DNA from: Xanthomarina sp. F2636L
Lineage (GTDB): Bacteria; Bacteroidota; Bacteroidia; Flavobacteriales; Flavobacteriaceae
Length of the DNA stretch: 64,000 nt
Direction: 5' to 3'
Assembly (NCBI RefSeq): GCF_026410195.1
Contig: NZ_JAPMLM010000068.1
Span: forward strand, 129,001-193,000
Both the position numbers and the translations under genes were made by a program. Within the stretch, counting starts at the first letter, position 1. Each line of letters starts with the position of its first letter. Under the pieces are notes generated by a model. That model did not search any database and had not been told where the DNA came from. It saw only the letters and a list, made by a program, of their open reading frames with translations. Positions 1 to 8,266 of the stretch are shown in pieces.

Positions 1-2
1 AT

Positions 3-767
3 AACAAATACGCATTAGTCTGTGGTAGCACAGCAGGAATAGGAAAAGCAACAGCTATATCTTTAGCTTCTGAAGGAGTAAAAGTTACTTTAATAGCTAG
101 AAACGAAGAAAAGTTAAAAGCGGTTTTAGCTGGTTTACCTCATCCTGAAAATCACGATTATATAGTAGCAGATTTTTCTAATCCCGTACAATTAAAAACA
201 AAAGTAACTGAATATATTGCTAAAAATCACGGCTTCCATATTTTGGTAAACAATACGGGAGGCCCAAAAGGAGGACCCGTATTTTCTGCCGACTTAAGCG
301 AGTTTGAAAATGCCTTTACACAGCATTTAAAATGCAATCATGTATTGGCTCAAGCCGTTGTTCCTTTTATGAAAGAAGCTGAATATGGTCGGATTATTAG
401 TATTATTTCAACATCTGTAAAACAACCTCTAGATGGATTAGGAGTAAGTAATACCATTCGTGGTGCGGTTGCCAATTGGAGTAAAACCCTGGCCAACGAG
501 CTTGGTTCTTTCGGGATTACGGTAAATAACGTCCTTCCGGGTGCAACTGGTACAGAGCGTTTATCAGAAATTATTAAGAATAAATCGGCTAAAGCAGGCA
601 ATTCGGAAGAAGAAGCTGCCAATGCCATGAAACAAGCCGTGCCAGCAAAACGATTCGCCAAACCAGAAGAATTAGCATATGCCGTTACCTTTTTAGCTAG
701 CGAATGTGCGAGCTATATTAACGGAATTAACCTGCCTGTTGATGGTGGAAGAACAAAATCTTTGTAA
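3..767 (+). CDS. SDR-family oxidoreductase-like protein, 5' end outside window
   Basis: The reading frame is open from base 3, so the start lies upstream of the window; 254 codons are visible. The Rossmann nucleotide-binding motif reads GSTAGIG near the visible N-terminus and the NNAG-type motif reads NNTGG. The C-terminus has the usual SDR ending (YINGINLPVDGG). The catalytic YxxxK motif is absent: the equivalent stretch reads SNTIR, with Ser for Tyr and Arg for Lys, while the catalytic-loop serines (IISTS) remain. It therefore belongs to the FabG-like subgroup without the active-site tyrosine, and ordinary dehydrogenase activity is doubtful. It lies 34 bases before the 3-hydroxyanthranilate dioxygenase gene and is probably in the same operon, which suggests a role in the kynurenine/3-hydroxyanthranilate branch. 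The exact reaction is unknown. Confidence 0.88.
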   Translation, partial: NKYALVCGSTAGIGKATAISLASEGVKVTLIARNEEKLKAVLAGLPHPENHDYIVADFSNPVQLKTKVTEYIAKNHGFHILVNNTGGPKGGPVFSADLSEFENAFTQHLKCNHVLAQAVVPFMKEAEYGRIISIISTSVKQPLDGLGVSNTIRGAVANWSKTLANELGSFGITVNNVLPGATGTERLSEIIKNKSAKAGNSEEEAANAMKQAVPAKRFAKPEELAYAVTFLASECASYINGINLPVDGGRTKSL

Positions 768-801
768 CTTTATATAATTATTAAATTAACAATATAAAAT
801 C

Positions 802-1338
802 ATGAGCAAACTCGTATCTCCTTTAAATTTCAAAGCTTGGATTGAAGAAAACAGACATCTTTTAAAACCACCTGTTGGTAATAAAGTTGTTTGGAAAGAT
901 GGCGATTTTATAGTCATGGTTGTTGGAGGCCCAAATAGCAGAAAAGATTATCACTATAACGAAACCCCTGAATTCTTCTATCAAATAGAAGGAGATATGG
1001 TGTTAAAAGTCATAGACGAAGGCCAACCAAAAGACATTCATATTAAAGAGGGAGACATTTTTTTGTTACCACCTAAAGTGCCACATTCTCCACAAAGAGG
1101 CGCTAACACTGTTGGGTTGGTTATAGAGTACCCTAGAGAAAAAGGCGTTCAAGATGCATTGCTTTGGTTCTGTGAAAATTGCACAACCAAACTGTATGAA
1201 GAAGATTTTACGGTTGAAAACATTGAAACAGACATGCCGAAGATTTTCGATAAATATTATGGAGATAAAGACAAACGCAGTTGTCCAAATTGTGGCGAAG
1301 TAATGCAACCTCCTAAGAAAGTTCAATTAGAAGATTAG
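802..1338 (+). CDS. nbaC: 3-hydroxyanthranilate 3,4-dioxygenase
   Basis: This is a cupin Fe(II) dioxygenase that opens the ring of 3-hydroxyanthranilate to 2-amino-3-carboxymuconate semialdehyde (ACMS). The 178-residue length fits the bacterial family. His51, Glu57 and His95 match the known iron ligands and Arg47 and Arg99 the known substrate-binding arginines, at the same numbers as in the characterised Cupriavidus enzyme. The C-terminal part carries two CxxC pairs (CENC and CPNC) that form the rubredoxin-like second iron site of bacterial members. The next gene encodes the decarboxylase that consumes the product, which supports the call. The protein is cytoplasmic. The symbol nbaC is used by homology (haaO in animals). 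Confidence 0.96.
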   Translation: MSKLVSPLNFKAWIEENRHLLKPPVGNKVVWKDGDFIVMVVGGPNSRKDYHYNETPEFFYQIEGDMVLKVIDEGQPKDIHIKEGDIFLLPPKVPHSPQRGANTVGLVIEYPREKGVQDALLWFCENCTTKLYEEDFTVENIETDMPKIFDKYYGDKDKRSCPNCGEVMQPPKKVQLED

Positions 1339-1436
1339 ATTGTTATTCAAAACATTCCGACTAATGTTGGAGTTAAAGAATCTAAAAAGACAATTCGACT
1401 AGTAATACATGACAAAAAAACAAATTAAAAATGAGA

Positions 1437-1460
1437 TGCTTCGACAGGCTCAGCATGACA
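1437..1460. repeat. TTCGAC-type interspersed intergenic repeat, copy 1
   Basis: The sequence around TGCTTCGACAGGCTCAGCAT sits directly before the ACMSD start codon. It closely matches the right arm of the repeat at 2594-2617 and the core at 9912-9940. Short repeats of this kind are scattered between genes in many flavobacterial genomes. A weaker TTCGAC match near 1394 may be a degraded second arm. Confidence 0.6.
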
Positions 1461-1461
1461 T

Positions 1462-2550
1462 ATGAAAGAAAATCGTAAATTAAGAATAAACGGACATTCT
1501 CACCTCCTTCCTTATCCTGAGGAAATTCCTCAGTTTATGAAAGACAAAGGCATTTTTTGGGTTGATAAAGATAGAAAATTCATGCTTCAAAAGGATTGGA
1601 GCCGCCCTGTAACGGACTCTAGTTTCTTTTTAGATGATAAGCTTGCTTGGATGGAACGCTTTAAAATTGATCATGCTGTTGTTTTAAACTTATCTCAATT
1701 ATATGGAAATGGCTTGCGTGTGGAAGAAATGAAACAGGCCTTACGATTTCAAAACGATTTTAATGCGAAAGTGCAACGTGAAAACCCTAGTAAATTTACT
1801 TGTGGTTTTGTAGTTCATCCTGGTTTTGTTCGTGGTGCTTGTTGGGAAATTGAACGTTGTGTTGAAGAGTTAGGCATGCAACTTCTTTGTTTACCTACGC
1901 ACTATATGGATACTATTGGAACGTGGCGTTGCATTTTTGATGAAGAAAATGAGCCTATTTTTGAAATGGCAAACAAATACAACCTAGCAGTTGAAATCCA
2001 TCCTTACGATGGAGAGAAATTCATCAAATTAGAAAATATCTCTTGGCGTTTTCACTTGATATGGATGTTGGCACAATGTGCAGATGCCTATCACTTTTTA
2101 ACACTAAACGGTTATCAAGATAAATATCCTAATATGCGAACTTGTTTTGCTCATGGTGGACAATTAGCGCAAATTAACTTAGGAAGGCGTATTCAAGGTT
2201 TTGATGGGAGGCCCGATTTATTTGAAGGTAAAAGTCATCCAAGAAAAGCAGTAGGACATAAAAATATCTTTTTTGATACTTTGGTTCACGACACAGGTGG
2301 TTTAGAGTTATTAATTAGAAATCAAGGTTCAAAACAAGTATTAATGGGATTAGACGACCCGTATCCTTTAGGAGAAATGGAAAGCTCAAAACAATCTTCT
2401 TATCCTGGGAAAATTTTAGATTTAGCTGTAGAGCGGAAAATCATCAAAGAGGTTGAACGGGATGCTATTTGGCAAGACAACGTCATACAATGGTTATGTG
2501 GAGATGATCAAGCCGCTAAAGATAAATTAGTAAATAGAATTTTAGGATAA
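1462..2550 (+). CDS. nbaD: 2-amino-3-carboxymuconate-6-semialdehyde decarboxylase (ACMSD)
   Basis: This is an amidohydrolase-superfamily, zinc-dependent decarboxylase that converts ACMS to 2-aminomuconate semialdehyde, sending the pathway to catabolism instead of quinolinate/NAD. The N-terminal metal motif is GHSHLLP (His12, His14). A central histidine lies in FAHGG and the late catalytic aspartate in LMGLDDPYPLGE. The 362-residue length is slightly longer than the ~335 of animal ACMSD. The chosen ATG directly follows an intergenic repeat, so the leader is unusual; the N-terminal KLRINGHSH is the expected family start. The gene lies downstream of the dioxygenase that makes its substrate, with a 123-base gap that contains the repeat, so they are probably co-transcribed. 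Confidence 0.95.
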   Translation: MKENRKLRINGHSHLLPYPEEIPQFMKDKGIFWVDKDRKFMLQKDWSRPVTDSSFFLDDKLAWMERFKIDHAVVLNLSQLYGNGLRVEEMKQALRFQNDFNAKVQRENPSKFTCGFVVHPGFVRGACWEIERCVEELGMQLLCLPTHYMDTIGTWRCIFDEENEPIFEMANKYNLAVEIHPYDGEKFIKLENISWRFHLIWMLAQCADAYHFLTLNGYQDKYPNMRTCFAHGGQLAQINLGRRIQGFDGRPDLFEGKSHPRKAVGHKNIFFDTLVHDTGGLELLIRNQGSKQVLMGLDDPYPLGEMESSKQSSYPGKILDLAVERKIIKEVERDAIWQDNVIQWLCGDDQAAKDKLVNRILG

Positions 2551-2555
2551 ACGAA

Positions 2556-2617
2556 TGTCATTGTGAACATAGTGAAGAATCTATAAAAAAAGGTGCTTCG
2601 ACAAGCTCAATATAACA
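2556..2617. repeat. Hairpin-forming interspersed repeat, copy 2 (both arms)
   Basis: Left arm TGTCATTGTGAACATAGTGA and right arm TGCTTCGACAAGCTCAATAT are imperfect reverse complements separated by about 17 bases. The element fills most of the gap between the ACMSD and methyltransferase genes. It is the most complete copy of the family also seen at 1437, 9912 and 60237. Confidence 0.65.
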
Positions 2618-2634
2618 TTCAATTAAATTAGCAC

Positions 2635-3276
2635 ATGCACTTCCTACCAGAGAAAATAGACGAATATGTAGTTGCTCATTCTGAAACAGAACCAGAATTA
2701 TTACAGCAACTGACCCGTGAAACCTATCAAAAAATATTACAACCTATTATGCTTAGTGGCCCTTATCAAGGCCGTGTTTTAAGTATGATTTCAAAATTAA
2801 TTAGACCAAAAACTATTCTAGAGTTAGGCACTTTTACTGGTTATGCCACTTTATGTTTAGCTGAAGGCTTACAAGCTTCAGGAGAAATTCACACCATAGA
2901 TATAAATGAAGAATTAGTAGATTTTCAACGTAAATATTTTGACAAATCTAACTTTGGAAAACAAATTCATCAACATTTAGGAAATGCTTTAGATGTTATT
3001 CCAACCTTAAACAAAACCTTCGATTTGGTTTTTATTGATGCTGATAAACCTAACTACTCCAATTATTTTCACGCCATTATAGACAAGTTAAATCCTGGCG
3101 GCATCATGATATCAGATAATGTGCTTTGGCACGGGAAAGTGATTGAAAAACTAGATCCCAAAGATATTTCAACCCAAGCTGTTCTAGAATATAATGACTT
3201 ATTAAAAAATGATGAAAGAATAGAAAGTCTGATGCTTCCTATTAGAGATGGTTTGACTATTAGCAGAAAGAAGTAA
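2635..3276 (+). CDS. Class I SAM-dependent O-methyltransferase (caffeoyl-CoA OMT type)
   Basis: The 213-residue protein has the layout of the bacterial catechol/caffeoyl-CoA O-methyltransferase family: a helical N-terminus, the SAM motif ELGTFTGYATLCLAEGL, the acidic post-I motif HTIDINEE, the metal-binding FIDADKPNY, and DNVLWHGKV. These residues coordinate a divalent metal and catechol-like hydroxyls in the family. It follows the kynurenine genes on the same strand after a gap filled by a repeat, so it may be co-transcribed. Whether it methylates a pathway intermediate such as an aminophenol is only a guess; the substrate cannot be read from the sequence. Confidence 0.9.
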   Translation: MHFLPEKIDEYVVAHSETEPELLQQLTRETYQKILQPIMLSGPYQGRVLSMISKLIRPKTILELGTFTGYATLCLAEGLQASGEIHTIDINEELVDFQRKYFDKSNFGKQIHQHLGNALDVIPTLNKTFDLVFIDADKPNYSNYFHAIIDKLNPGGIMISDNVLWHGKVIEKLDPKDISTQAVLEYNDLLKNDERIESLMLPIRDGLTISRKK

Positions 3277-3298
3277 TAAATTCAATAAGGGAGAAATT

Positions 3299-3586
3299 TT
3301 ACATTTTACGCCTTACAGAACCCGTAAAATCCTCTAGCTCGTCTTTTACTTTGTTGAGTTCCTCTTGGACATCTTTGGTGATGCTGGTATCAATACCATT
3401 TTTTTCGGCACTCTTGGTGATTTCAGTTTTTATATCGCTAGAAGCGTCTTTAAGCATACGCATACCTTTTCCTAATCCTCTAGCGATTTCAGGAATTTTA
3501 TCGGCACCAAAAACCATGACTACTATAAATAGTATGAACATGATTTCGGTTGTTCCTATAAATAAAAAAATGCTTGCTTGTATCAC
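3299..3586 (-). CDS. tatA: Twin-arginine translocase subunit TatA/TatE
   Basis: The 95-residue protein has one N-terminal membrane helix (about residues 2-24), the hinge and amphipathic helix typical of TatA (FGADKIPEIARGLGKGMR), and a charged coiled tail. It forms the pore component that exports folded proteins across the inner membrane. No tatC is in the window. The only start that keeps the membrane helix is GTG at 3586, with no ATG upstream. The -7 promoter box ends only four bases before this GTG, so the mRNA is probably leaderless or nearly so. Confidence 0.93.
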   Translation of the reverse strand: MIQASIFLFIGTTEIMFILFIVVMVFGADKIPEIARGLGKGMRMLKDASSDIKTEITKSAEKNGIDTSITKDVQEELNKVKDELEDFTGSVRRKM

Positions 3587-3590
3587 AATG

Positions 3591-3598
3591 CAAATATA
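3591..3598 (-). promoter_or_regulatory. -7 promoter box of tatA (TATATTTG)
   Basis: This is an exact TAnnTTTG match on the minus strand, four bases from the GTG start. Transcription would begin at or next to the start codon. The -33 region is weak. Confidence 0.6.
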
Positions 3599-3621
3599 GT
3601 AAGTTGATACATACGAATAAA

Positions 3622-3652
3622 AAAAGCCGACTCATTTTTATGGTCGGCTTTT
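3622..3652 (-). terminator. Rho-independent terminator after the M1 peptidase gene
   Basis: The stem AAAAGCCGAC/GTCGGCTTTT has an 11-base loop. It lies 24 bases past the peptidase stop and before the tatA promoter. Confidence 0.8.
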
Positions 3653-3675
3653 AAATATTTAACTTTTTATGCTAT

Positions 3676-5982
3676 TTAATCTTTCGCATTCTCTTTAAAC
3701 TTATCGAAATCGCTTTGCGAAACTTCTTTTGGCCATGAGTTATTAGACGTATCTACATCTGCAGTTTCAAGATTAGGATCGACAGTAATTTTTACAATCT
3801 CCTTGTCTGAAGCAACGGATTTGCTAACTTCTTTATCATTTAATCTCCAAATTTGAGCTGGGTAGTGTTCTGTTTTAGAAGTACCATCAGCATAGGTGTA
3901 TTCCACAATAATTGGCATAACCAAACCTCCCGGCTTATCAAATGTTACGCTATAAAAATATTTAGGCGCTTTTATATTTTCACGTTCAGCTTCTGTAAAG
4001 TTGTCCATAACATATTCTTTTAAAGGAGTAGAATTATCTAATAAGGTACCATTTTTCAATTCCTCGTTAAACTCTTCGCTTCCTTCTTCTACCATAAATA
4101 CCAATGGTGGTAAATCTGATAACTCCATACCATATCGTTTTGCCATATTCTTGGCATATTCATTAGGCTCTGAAGACACAAAGTATTTTTTGACATCTTT
4201 TACTCCTATATCCACATAATCCGTAGTGTAAAACCATCCTCTCCAATACCAATCTAAATCGAAGGCAGAAGCGTCTTCCATGGTTCTAAAGAAATCCTCA
4301 GGAGTTGGGTGTTTAAACATCCAACGATGCGAATACTCTCTAAATGCATAATCAAATAACTCACGCCCCATAACGCTTTCACGTAAAATATTTAAAGCTG
4401 TTGCGGGTTTTCCGTAAGCATTATTTCCAAATTGATAGGTATTTAAACCTTTGGTCATAATAGGTGCAATAAAATCTTGATCACCTCCCATATAAGGCAC
4501 AATATTAGCTGCTGGTCCACGACTTGAAGGATATTTATCATGTCCAGGAGATAGTGCTGTTGGATGCCATTCTCCAAAATCTTGTTCAGCTACATATTGC
4601 AAAAAGGTGTTTAAACCTTCGTCCATCCATGTCCATTGGCGCTCATCACTATTTACAATCATAGGAAAATAATTATGTCCAACTTCATGAATAATTACAC
4701 TAATCATTCCGTATTTTGTTCTGTCGCTATATTTTCCATTTTCATCTGGACGTCCATAATTCCAGCAAATCATTGGGTACTCCATCCCTTGTTGCTTAGC
4801 ATGAACAGAAATAGCTTTATGATATGGGTAATCGAATGTCATTCTTGAATAGGTTTTTAAAGTAGCAGCAACGGCATAGGTTGACCATTCTTCCCAAAGC
4901 GGGTTTCCTTCTTTGGGATACATAGAAACCGCCATCACATCTTTGTCGCCAATTTTAACGGCCATCATATCCCAAATATATTTTCTTGATGTTGCGAAAC
5001 CAAAATCACGAACATTCTCAGCATATAATTTCCAAGTCTTTGTTTTTTCTGAAAAACCTTTTTCTGCAGCTTCAGCTTCTTCTTGAGTTACAATTAAAAC
5101 TGGTTTATCGTAAGATTTTTGAGCTTGTTCATAACGTTTCATCATGTCTTTAGTAAAGACTTCTTTTCTATTGGTAAGTTTTCCTGTAGCATCTAGAATA
5201 TGATCTGCAGGAACCGTAATATTTACTTCAAAGTTTCCAAAAGGAAGTGCAAATTCATCACGTCCCCAAAACTGTGAGTTTTGCCATCCTTCCACATCGT
5301 TATATACTGCCATTCTAGGATAGAATTGTGCAATAACATAAGCTCTGTTTCCATCTTCTGGGAAAAATTCGTATCCAGAACGTCCACGATCTTTTTGGTG
5401 ATTGTTAATATTATACCACCATTTAATTGAGAATGAGAATTTTTCACCTGGATTTAAAGTTTCAGGTAATTCTACACGCATCATGGTTTGGTTAATCATA
5501 TATGGTAAGTCTTTTCCATTGGTTTCTTTAACTTCCTGAATTTTAAAGCCTCCATCAAAACCTTCCGTCATATAAGTTGAAGCAAATGTTGACGCTTGTT
5601 GTGCTGGAGCAAAGCCACTACCCTCTATTAAAGGTGTAAGAGAATTTTGTGCTCTCATATTTTGATCTAATTGTACCCAAAGGTATTTTAATTGATCTGG
5701 AGAGTTGTTAGAATAAGTAATGGTTTCGAACCCTGAAATTTTAGCATTTTTATCGTCTAAAACAATATCCATTTTATAATCTGCCTGCTGCTGATAATAA
5801 GAAGGACCTGGAGCTCCAGAAGCTGTACGAAACATGTTTGGAGTTGAAAACTCGTCGTATAATTGCTTGAATTTATTGTTGTTTGTGTGTCCTGGTTTAC
5901 GGTCTGGCTTCTCTTGCTCTTGCGAAAATGCGCTAACAGATACAAATAAAACCGAAAGAATAAGATACTTTAGTGTTTTCAT
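3676..5982 (-). CDS. Secreted M1-family zinc metallopeptidase
   Basis: The 768-residue protein starts with a signal peptide (hydrophobic residues about 5-18, cleavage near AFSQ). It has an aminopeptidase-N-like N-terminal beta domain and the gluzincin motif HEVGH (His432, Glu433, His436), followed by DEGLN carrying the third zinc ligand. The family removes N-terminal residues from peptides. The protein is predicted periplasmic or surface exposed. It has no T9SS sorting domain at the C-terminus. It is followed by its own terminator. The gene sits next to the DUF6702-like gene, 63 bases apart on the same strand. Substrates are unknown. Confidence 0.93.
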   Translation of the reverse strand: MKTLKYLILSVLFVSVSAFSQEQEKPDRKPGHTNNNKFKQLYDEFSTPNMFRTASGAPGPSYYQQQADYKMDIVLDDKNAKISGFETITYSNNSPDQLKYLWVQLDQNMRAQNSLTPLIEGSGFAPAQQASTFASTYMTEGFDGGFKIQEVKETNGKDLPYMINQTMMRVELPETLNPGEKFSFSIKWWYNINNHQKDRGRSGYEFFPEDGNRAYVIAQFYPRMAVYNDVEGWQNSQFWGRDEFALPFGNFEVNITVPADHILDATGKLTNRKEVFTKDMMKRYEQAQKSYDKPVLIVTQEEAEAAEKGFSEKTKTWKLYAENVRDFGFATSRKYIWDMMAVKIGDKDVMAVSMYPKEGNPLWEEWSTYAVAATLKTYSRMTFDYPYHKAISVHAKQQGMEYPMICWNYGRPDENGKYSDRTKYGMISVIIHEVGHNYFPMIVNSDERQWTWMDEGLNTFLQYVAEQDFGEWHPTALSPGHDKYPSSRGPAANIVPYMGGDQDFIAPIMTKGLNTYQFGNNAYGKPATALNILRESVMGRELFDYAFREYSHRWMFKHPTPEDFFRTMEDASAFDLDWYWRGWFYTTDYVDIGVKDVKKYFVSSEPNEYAKNMAKRYGMELSDLPPLVFMVEEGSEEFNEELKNGTLLDNSTPLKEYVMDNFTEAERENIKAPKYFYSVTFDKPGGLVMPIIVEYTYADGTSKTEHYPAQIWRLNDKEVSKSVASDKEIVKITVDPNLETADVDTSNNSWPKEVSQSDFDKFKENAKD

Positions 5983-6045
5983 TGGAATAAATTAGTTAGA
6001 AAAATAGATGTGGAAATTAACGAATTTTTAAGATTTTAATTCACT

Positions 6046-6549
6046 TTATTTAAAGTTTAACATAGCTTTATCATTTTCTTTTATCAAGATAAAGCTCTTA
6101 TTTTTAGAATGTATTTTAGTTCTAATAATATTTTGTTGTTCTGCATACAAATCAAAAAGAACTGAGTTTTCAATTTCAAAGGTATTAATGTCTTTAATTC
6201 CTTCTATCTCCAGATAACATATTACAATATCCTTATCGTACTCTTTTCCTATATAATTAAGCGTCTTTTTTTCATCATTAATAAGAATAATCATTTTTCC
6301 TTTTAAATATCTTTCAATGTAGAAATTAGCATCATCTGTTTCGGATTGCGGTCCTAAAAGCACATTTTCATCGTAACGTTTTCTTAGCACGGCTTCAAAA
6401 TCGTCTATAAATATCCTAGTAATTATTTGAACTGATTGTTTGTCTTTTACATACTCAATTTGTGTCACACTAACATAGTATTTATGAATAGCTGTAAATG
6501 CTAACAAAGGCAATAAAATCAGAAGTAAGGGTTTTTTAATAAAAAACAT
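6046..6549 (-). CDS. DUF6702-like exported protein
   Basis: The protein has a hydrophobic N-terminal export signal (KKPLLLILLPLLAFTAIHKY) followed by HKYYVSVTQIEYV, the pattern of the flavobacterial family I know as DUF6702. I chose the ATG at 6549 (167 residues), which gives a normal signal peptide; an ATG at 6570 would add seven residues. The function is unknown. The family is commonly small, beta-rich and envelope located, and here it lies upstream of the M1 peptidase gene, so the two may be co-transcribed. Confidence 0.75.
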   Translation of the reverse strand: MFFIKKPLLLILLPLLAFTAIHKYYVSVTQIEYVKDKQSVQIITRIFIDDFEAVLRKRYDENVLLGPQSETDDANFYIERYLKGKMIILINDEKKTLNYIGKEYDKDIVICYLEIEGIKDINTFEIENSVLFDLYAEQQNIIRTKIHSKNKSFILIKENDKAMLNFK

Positions 6550-6610
6550 AAAGTTGAATTGATTAAGCAAATTTAATACTTTGAAAATTCAAAAATCATT
6601 CCTAAATCTA

Positions 6611-7372
6611 TTAATTGGTTTCTATTTTTAAATTGGATTTATACTGAATAAGTTTTTCTTTTAAATATTCTAATATTTCAAGATCACTCTTTCCTTTACA
6701 ACGCTTTACAAAATTGTCATCTTCCGAACAGAAATAAAAAAAATCTGCTCTTGATGTTTCTGGAAGAGTTTCAGTAGAAAACAAAAGCGCTTCTGTACTT
6801 TTTCTAATGTCATCTAGTAAATCATCTTTTCGCTCTAATTGTATATGTTCTTTTAGTTTTTTTGTTCTTCCCGAAATGGTATTTATCAGTTGATACAGAG
6901 GTCCTCCAGAGGTCGCTTCGTTTAACTTTCTTTCACTCAGCGTTTTTAAGGGGCCTTGATAACTTGGAATACCAAGACTTAATGCAGTAACAGGACTTCC
7001 CTGAACATTGCCAACATCCTTGAATAGATCTCCAGTTAATATACGGCCAACTACTACTTCGTCTAGTGCATAAGTAAGCTCTTCTAAGTAAACGTCTAAT
7101 TGTTTTGTGATAAGAATATTTGCATCTACCACAACTTCTTTTAGTTTATATTGTATGGATGAAAATTGTAAGGTATCATTAAGTTTTACTGAAATCTTAA
7201 AACTTCCAAACACATTTGTAGTTGTAAAAACTTGAGCTGTTTTATTGATTACGTGAATATTTTCGACATCTGAAGTTGTGCTTACTTTTCCAGTAATTTC
7301 AATTGTTTGAGAACATATGGTTTGATAACAAATTATCAAAAACAAAAACAGAAATAGCTTATTTTTTTTCAT
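6611..7372 (-). CDS. Secreted CarboxypepD_reg-like protein, paralogue 3
   Basis: A signal peptide (residues 1-21) precedes a carboxypeptidase-regulatory-like beta sandwich (ITGKVSTTSDVENIHVIN, residues ~24-100). It ends in the LDEVVVG segment that normally leads into a TonB-dependent receptor plug. Instead of a plug or barrel there is only a ~150-residue helical tail. The ATG overlaps the preceding gene by 14 bases, so the two are translationally linked. It is the last of three tandem paralogues. The function is unknown; it resembles the N-terminal module of SusC-type receptors detached from the receptor. Confidence 0.8.
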   Translation of the reverse strand: MKKNKLFLFLFLIICYQTICSQTIEITGKVSTTSDVENIHVINKTAQVFTTTNVFGSFKISVKLNDTLQFSSIQYKLKEVVVDANILITKQLDVYLEELTYALDEVVVGRILTGDLFKDVGNVQGSPVTALSLGIPSYQGPLKTLSERKLNEATSGGPLYQLINTISGRTKKLKEHIQLERKDDLLDDIRKSTEALLFSTETLPETSRADFFYFCSEDDNFVKRCKGKSDLEILEYLKEKLIQYKSNLKIETN

Positions 7373-8180
7373 GCTCTTGTGTTAAAAACTTTAAACTCTG
7401 TTTCTGAATAAATTCTAATAGTATAAGCTCTTTATCTTCTTGTAAAAGATTATTTGTTAATCCGTTAGAGACAAGAAAACGCAGGAAAATTTCAACTTGA
7501 TGAACAGGAATTTTATAATTGATTTGATAAAATGTTGATGGATATTTTGTTGCCAAAACCTCTTCGAGTTTAACTTCTTCTTCAGGTATGGTGTGTTTTT
7601 TTATGGGTCTATTTATTAATTTATTGAGTCCTAGCACGGAAGCGATATTTAAACCATTTTTAAGTTGATTTTGCTTGAGTATTTTATTATCAACTTTTGT
7701 AAATTCATCTTCTGGAAATTCTATTTGACTTAAATCTCCAAAATTAATATCCATTTGTCTTTCAACCTTGGCATTTACGATATCTACCAATAAATTTCCA
7801 GAAAGCTTGGAAGGTAACAGAACAACTTCATTTAAAGTATTGACTTTGTCCACTAAAAAAAGGCGCATTTGCTTGGAAGATAAAACGTCTTGATTAACAA
7901 TAACTGTTTTAGCTTCATATTGTAATGCTGAAATTTCAAGTACATCATTAAGAGCTACTTTAATCGTGAATTCACCTTGAGAATCTGTAACTGTTCCTTT
8001 ATTGGAAGAAGTGTTAAAAACGGTTACACCTTCCATATCATTGCTTACAGAAAGTTTTCCGAAAACTTCAATTCTTTCAACAATCTGTGCGTTTAAGGTT
8101 GTAGTTATAAGAAATAAAGAAATAGAAAAAACGGGATACTTCAAATTGGTTAGTTTAGTTTGATAAAGAAACCATTTCAA
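7359..8180 (-). CDS. Secreted CarboxypepD_reg-like protein, paralogue 2
   Basis: The 273-residue protein has a signal-like hydrophobic N-terminus ending near LNAQ, then a regulatory-like beta sandwich (VFGKLSVSNDMEGVTVFN) ending in LNEVVLLPSKLSGNLLVD, then a helical, charged C-terminus. The order of elements is the same as in both neighbours, so it arose by tandem duplication, but the C-terminal halves have diverged strongly. The 3' end overlaps the next gene by 14 bases. No catalytic motif is visible. It is likely periplasmic or bound to the outer membrane; the role is unknown. Confidence 0.8.
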   Translation of the reverse strand: MKWFLYQTKLTNLKYPVFSISLFLITTTLNAQIVERIEVFGKLSVSNDMEGVTVFNTSSNKGTVTDSQGEFTIKVALNDVLEISALQYEAKTVIVNQDVLSSKQMRLFLVDKVNTLNEVVLLPSKLSGNLLVDIVNAKVERQMDINFGDLSQIEFPEDEFTKVDNKILKQNQLKNGLNIASVLGLNKLINRPIKKHTIPEEEVKLEEVLATKYPSTFYQINYKIPVHQVEIFLRFLVSNGLTNNLLQEDKELILLEFIQKQSLKFLTQEHEKK

Positions 8181-8266
8181 ATCTTAAAATTAATACAACA
8201 TCAAACTAAACTTATGTTAAAACCTAAAAACCAATTACTAACCTAAATCTAATATGGTTTTAAGAA

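Noticed and set aside
350-661. 103-residue minus-strand frame inside the SDR gene
   Set aside because: The plus strand has clear SDR motifs; this is its shadow.
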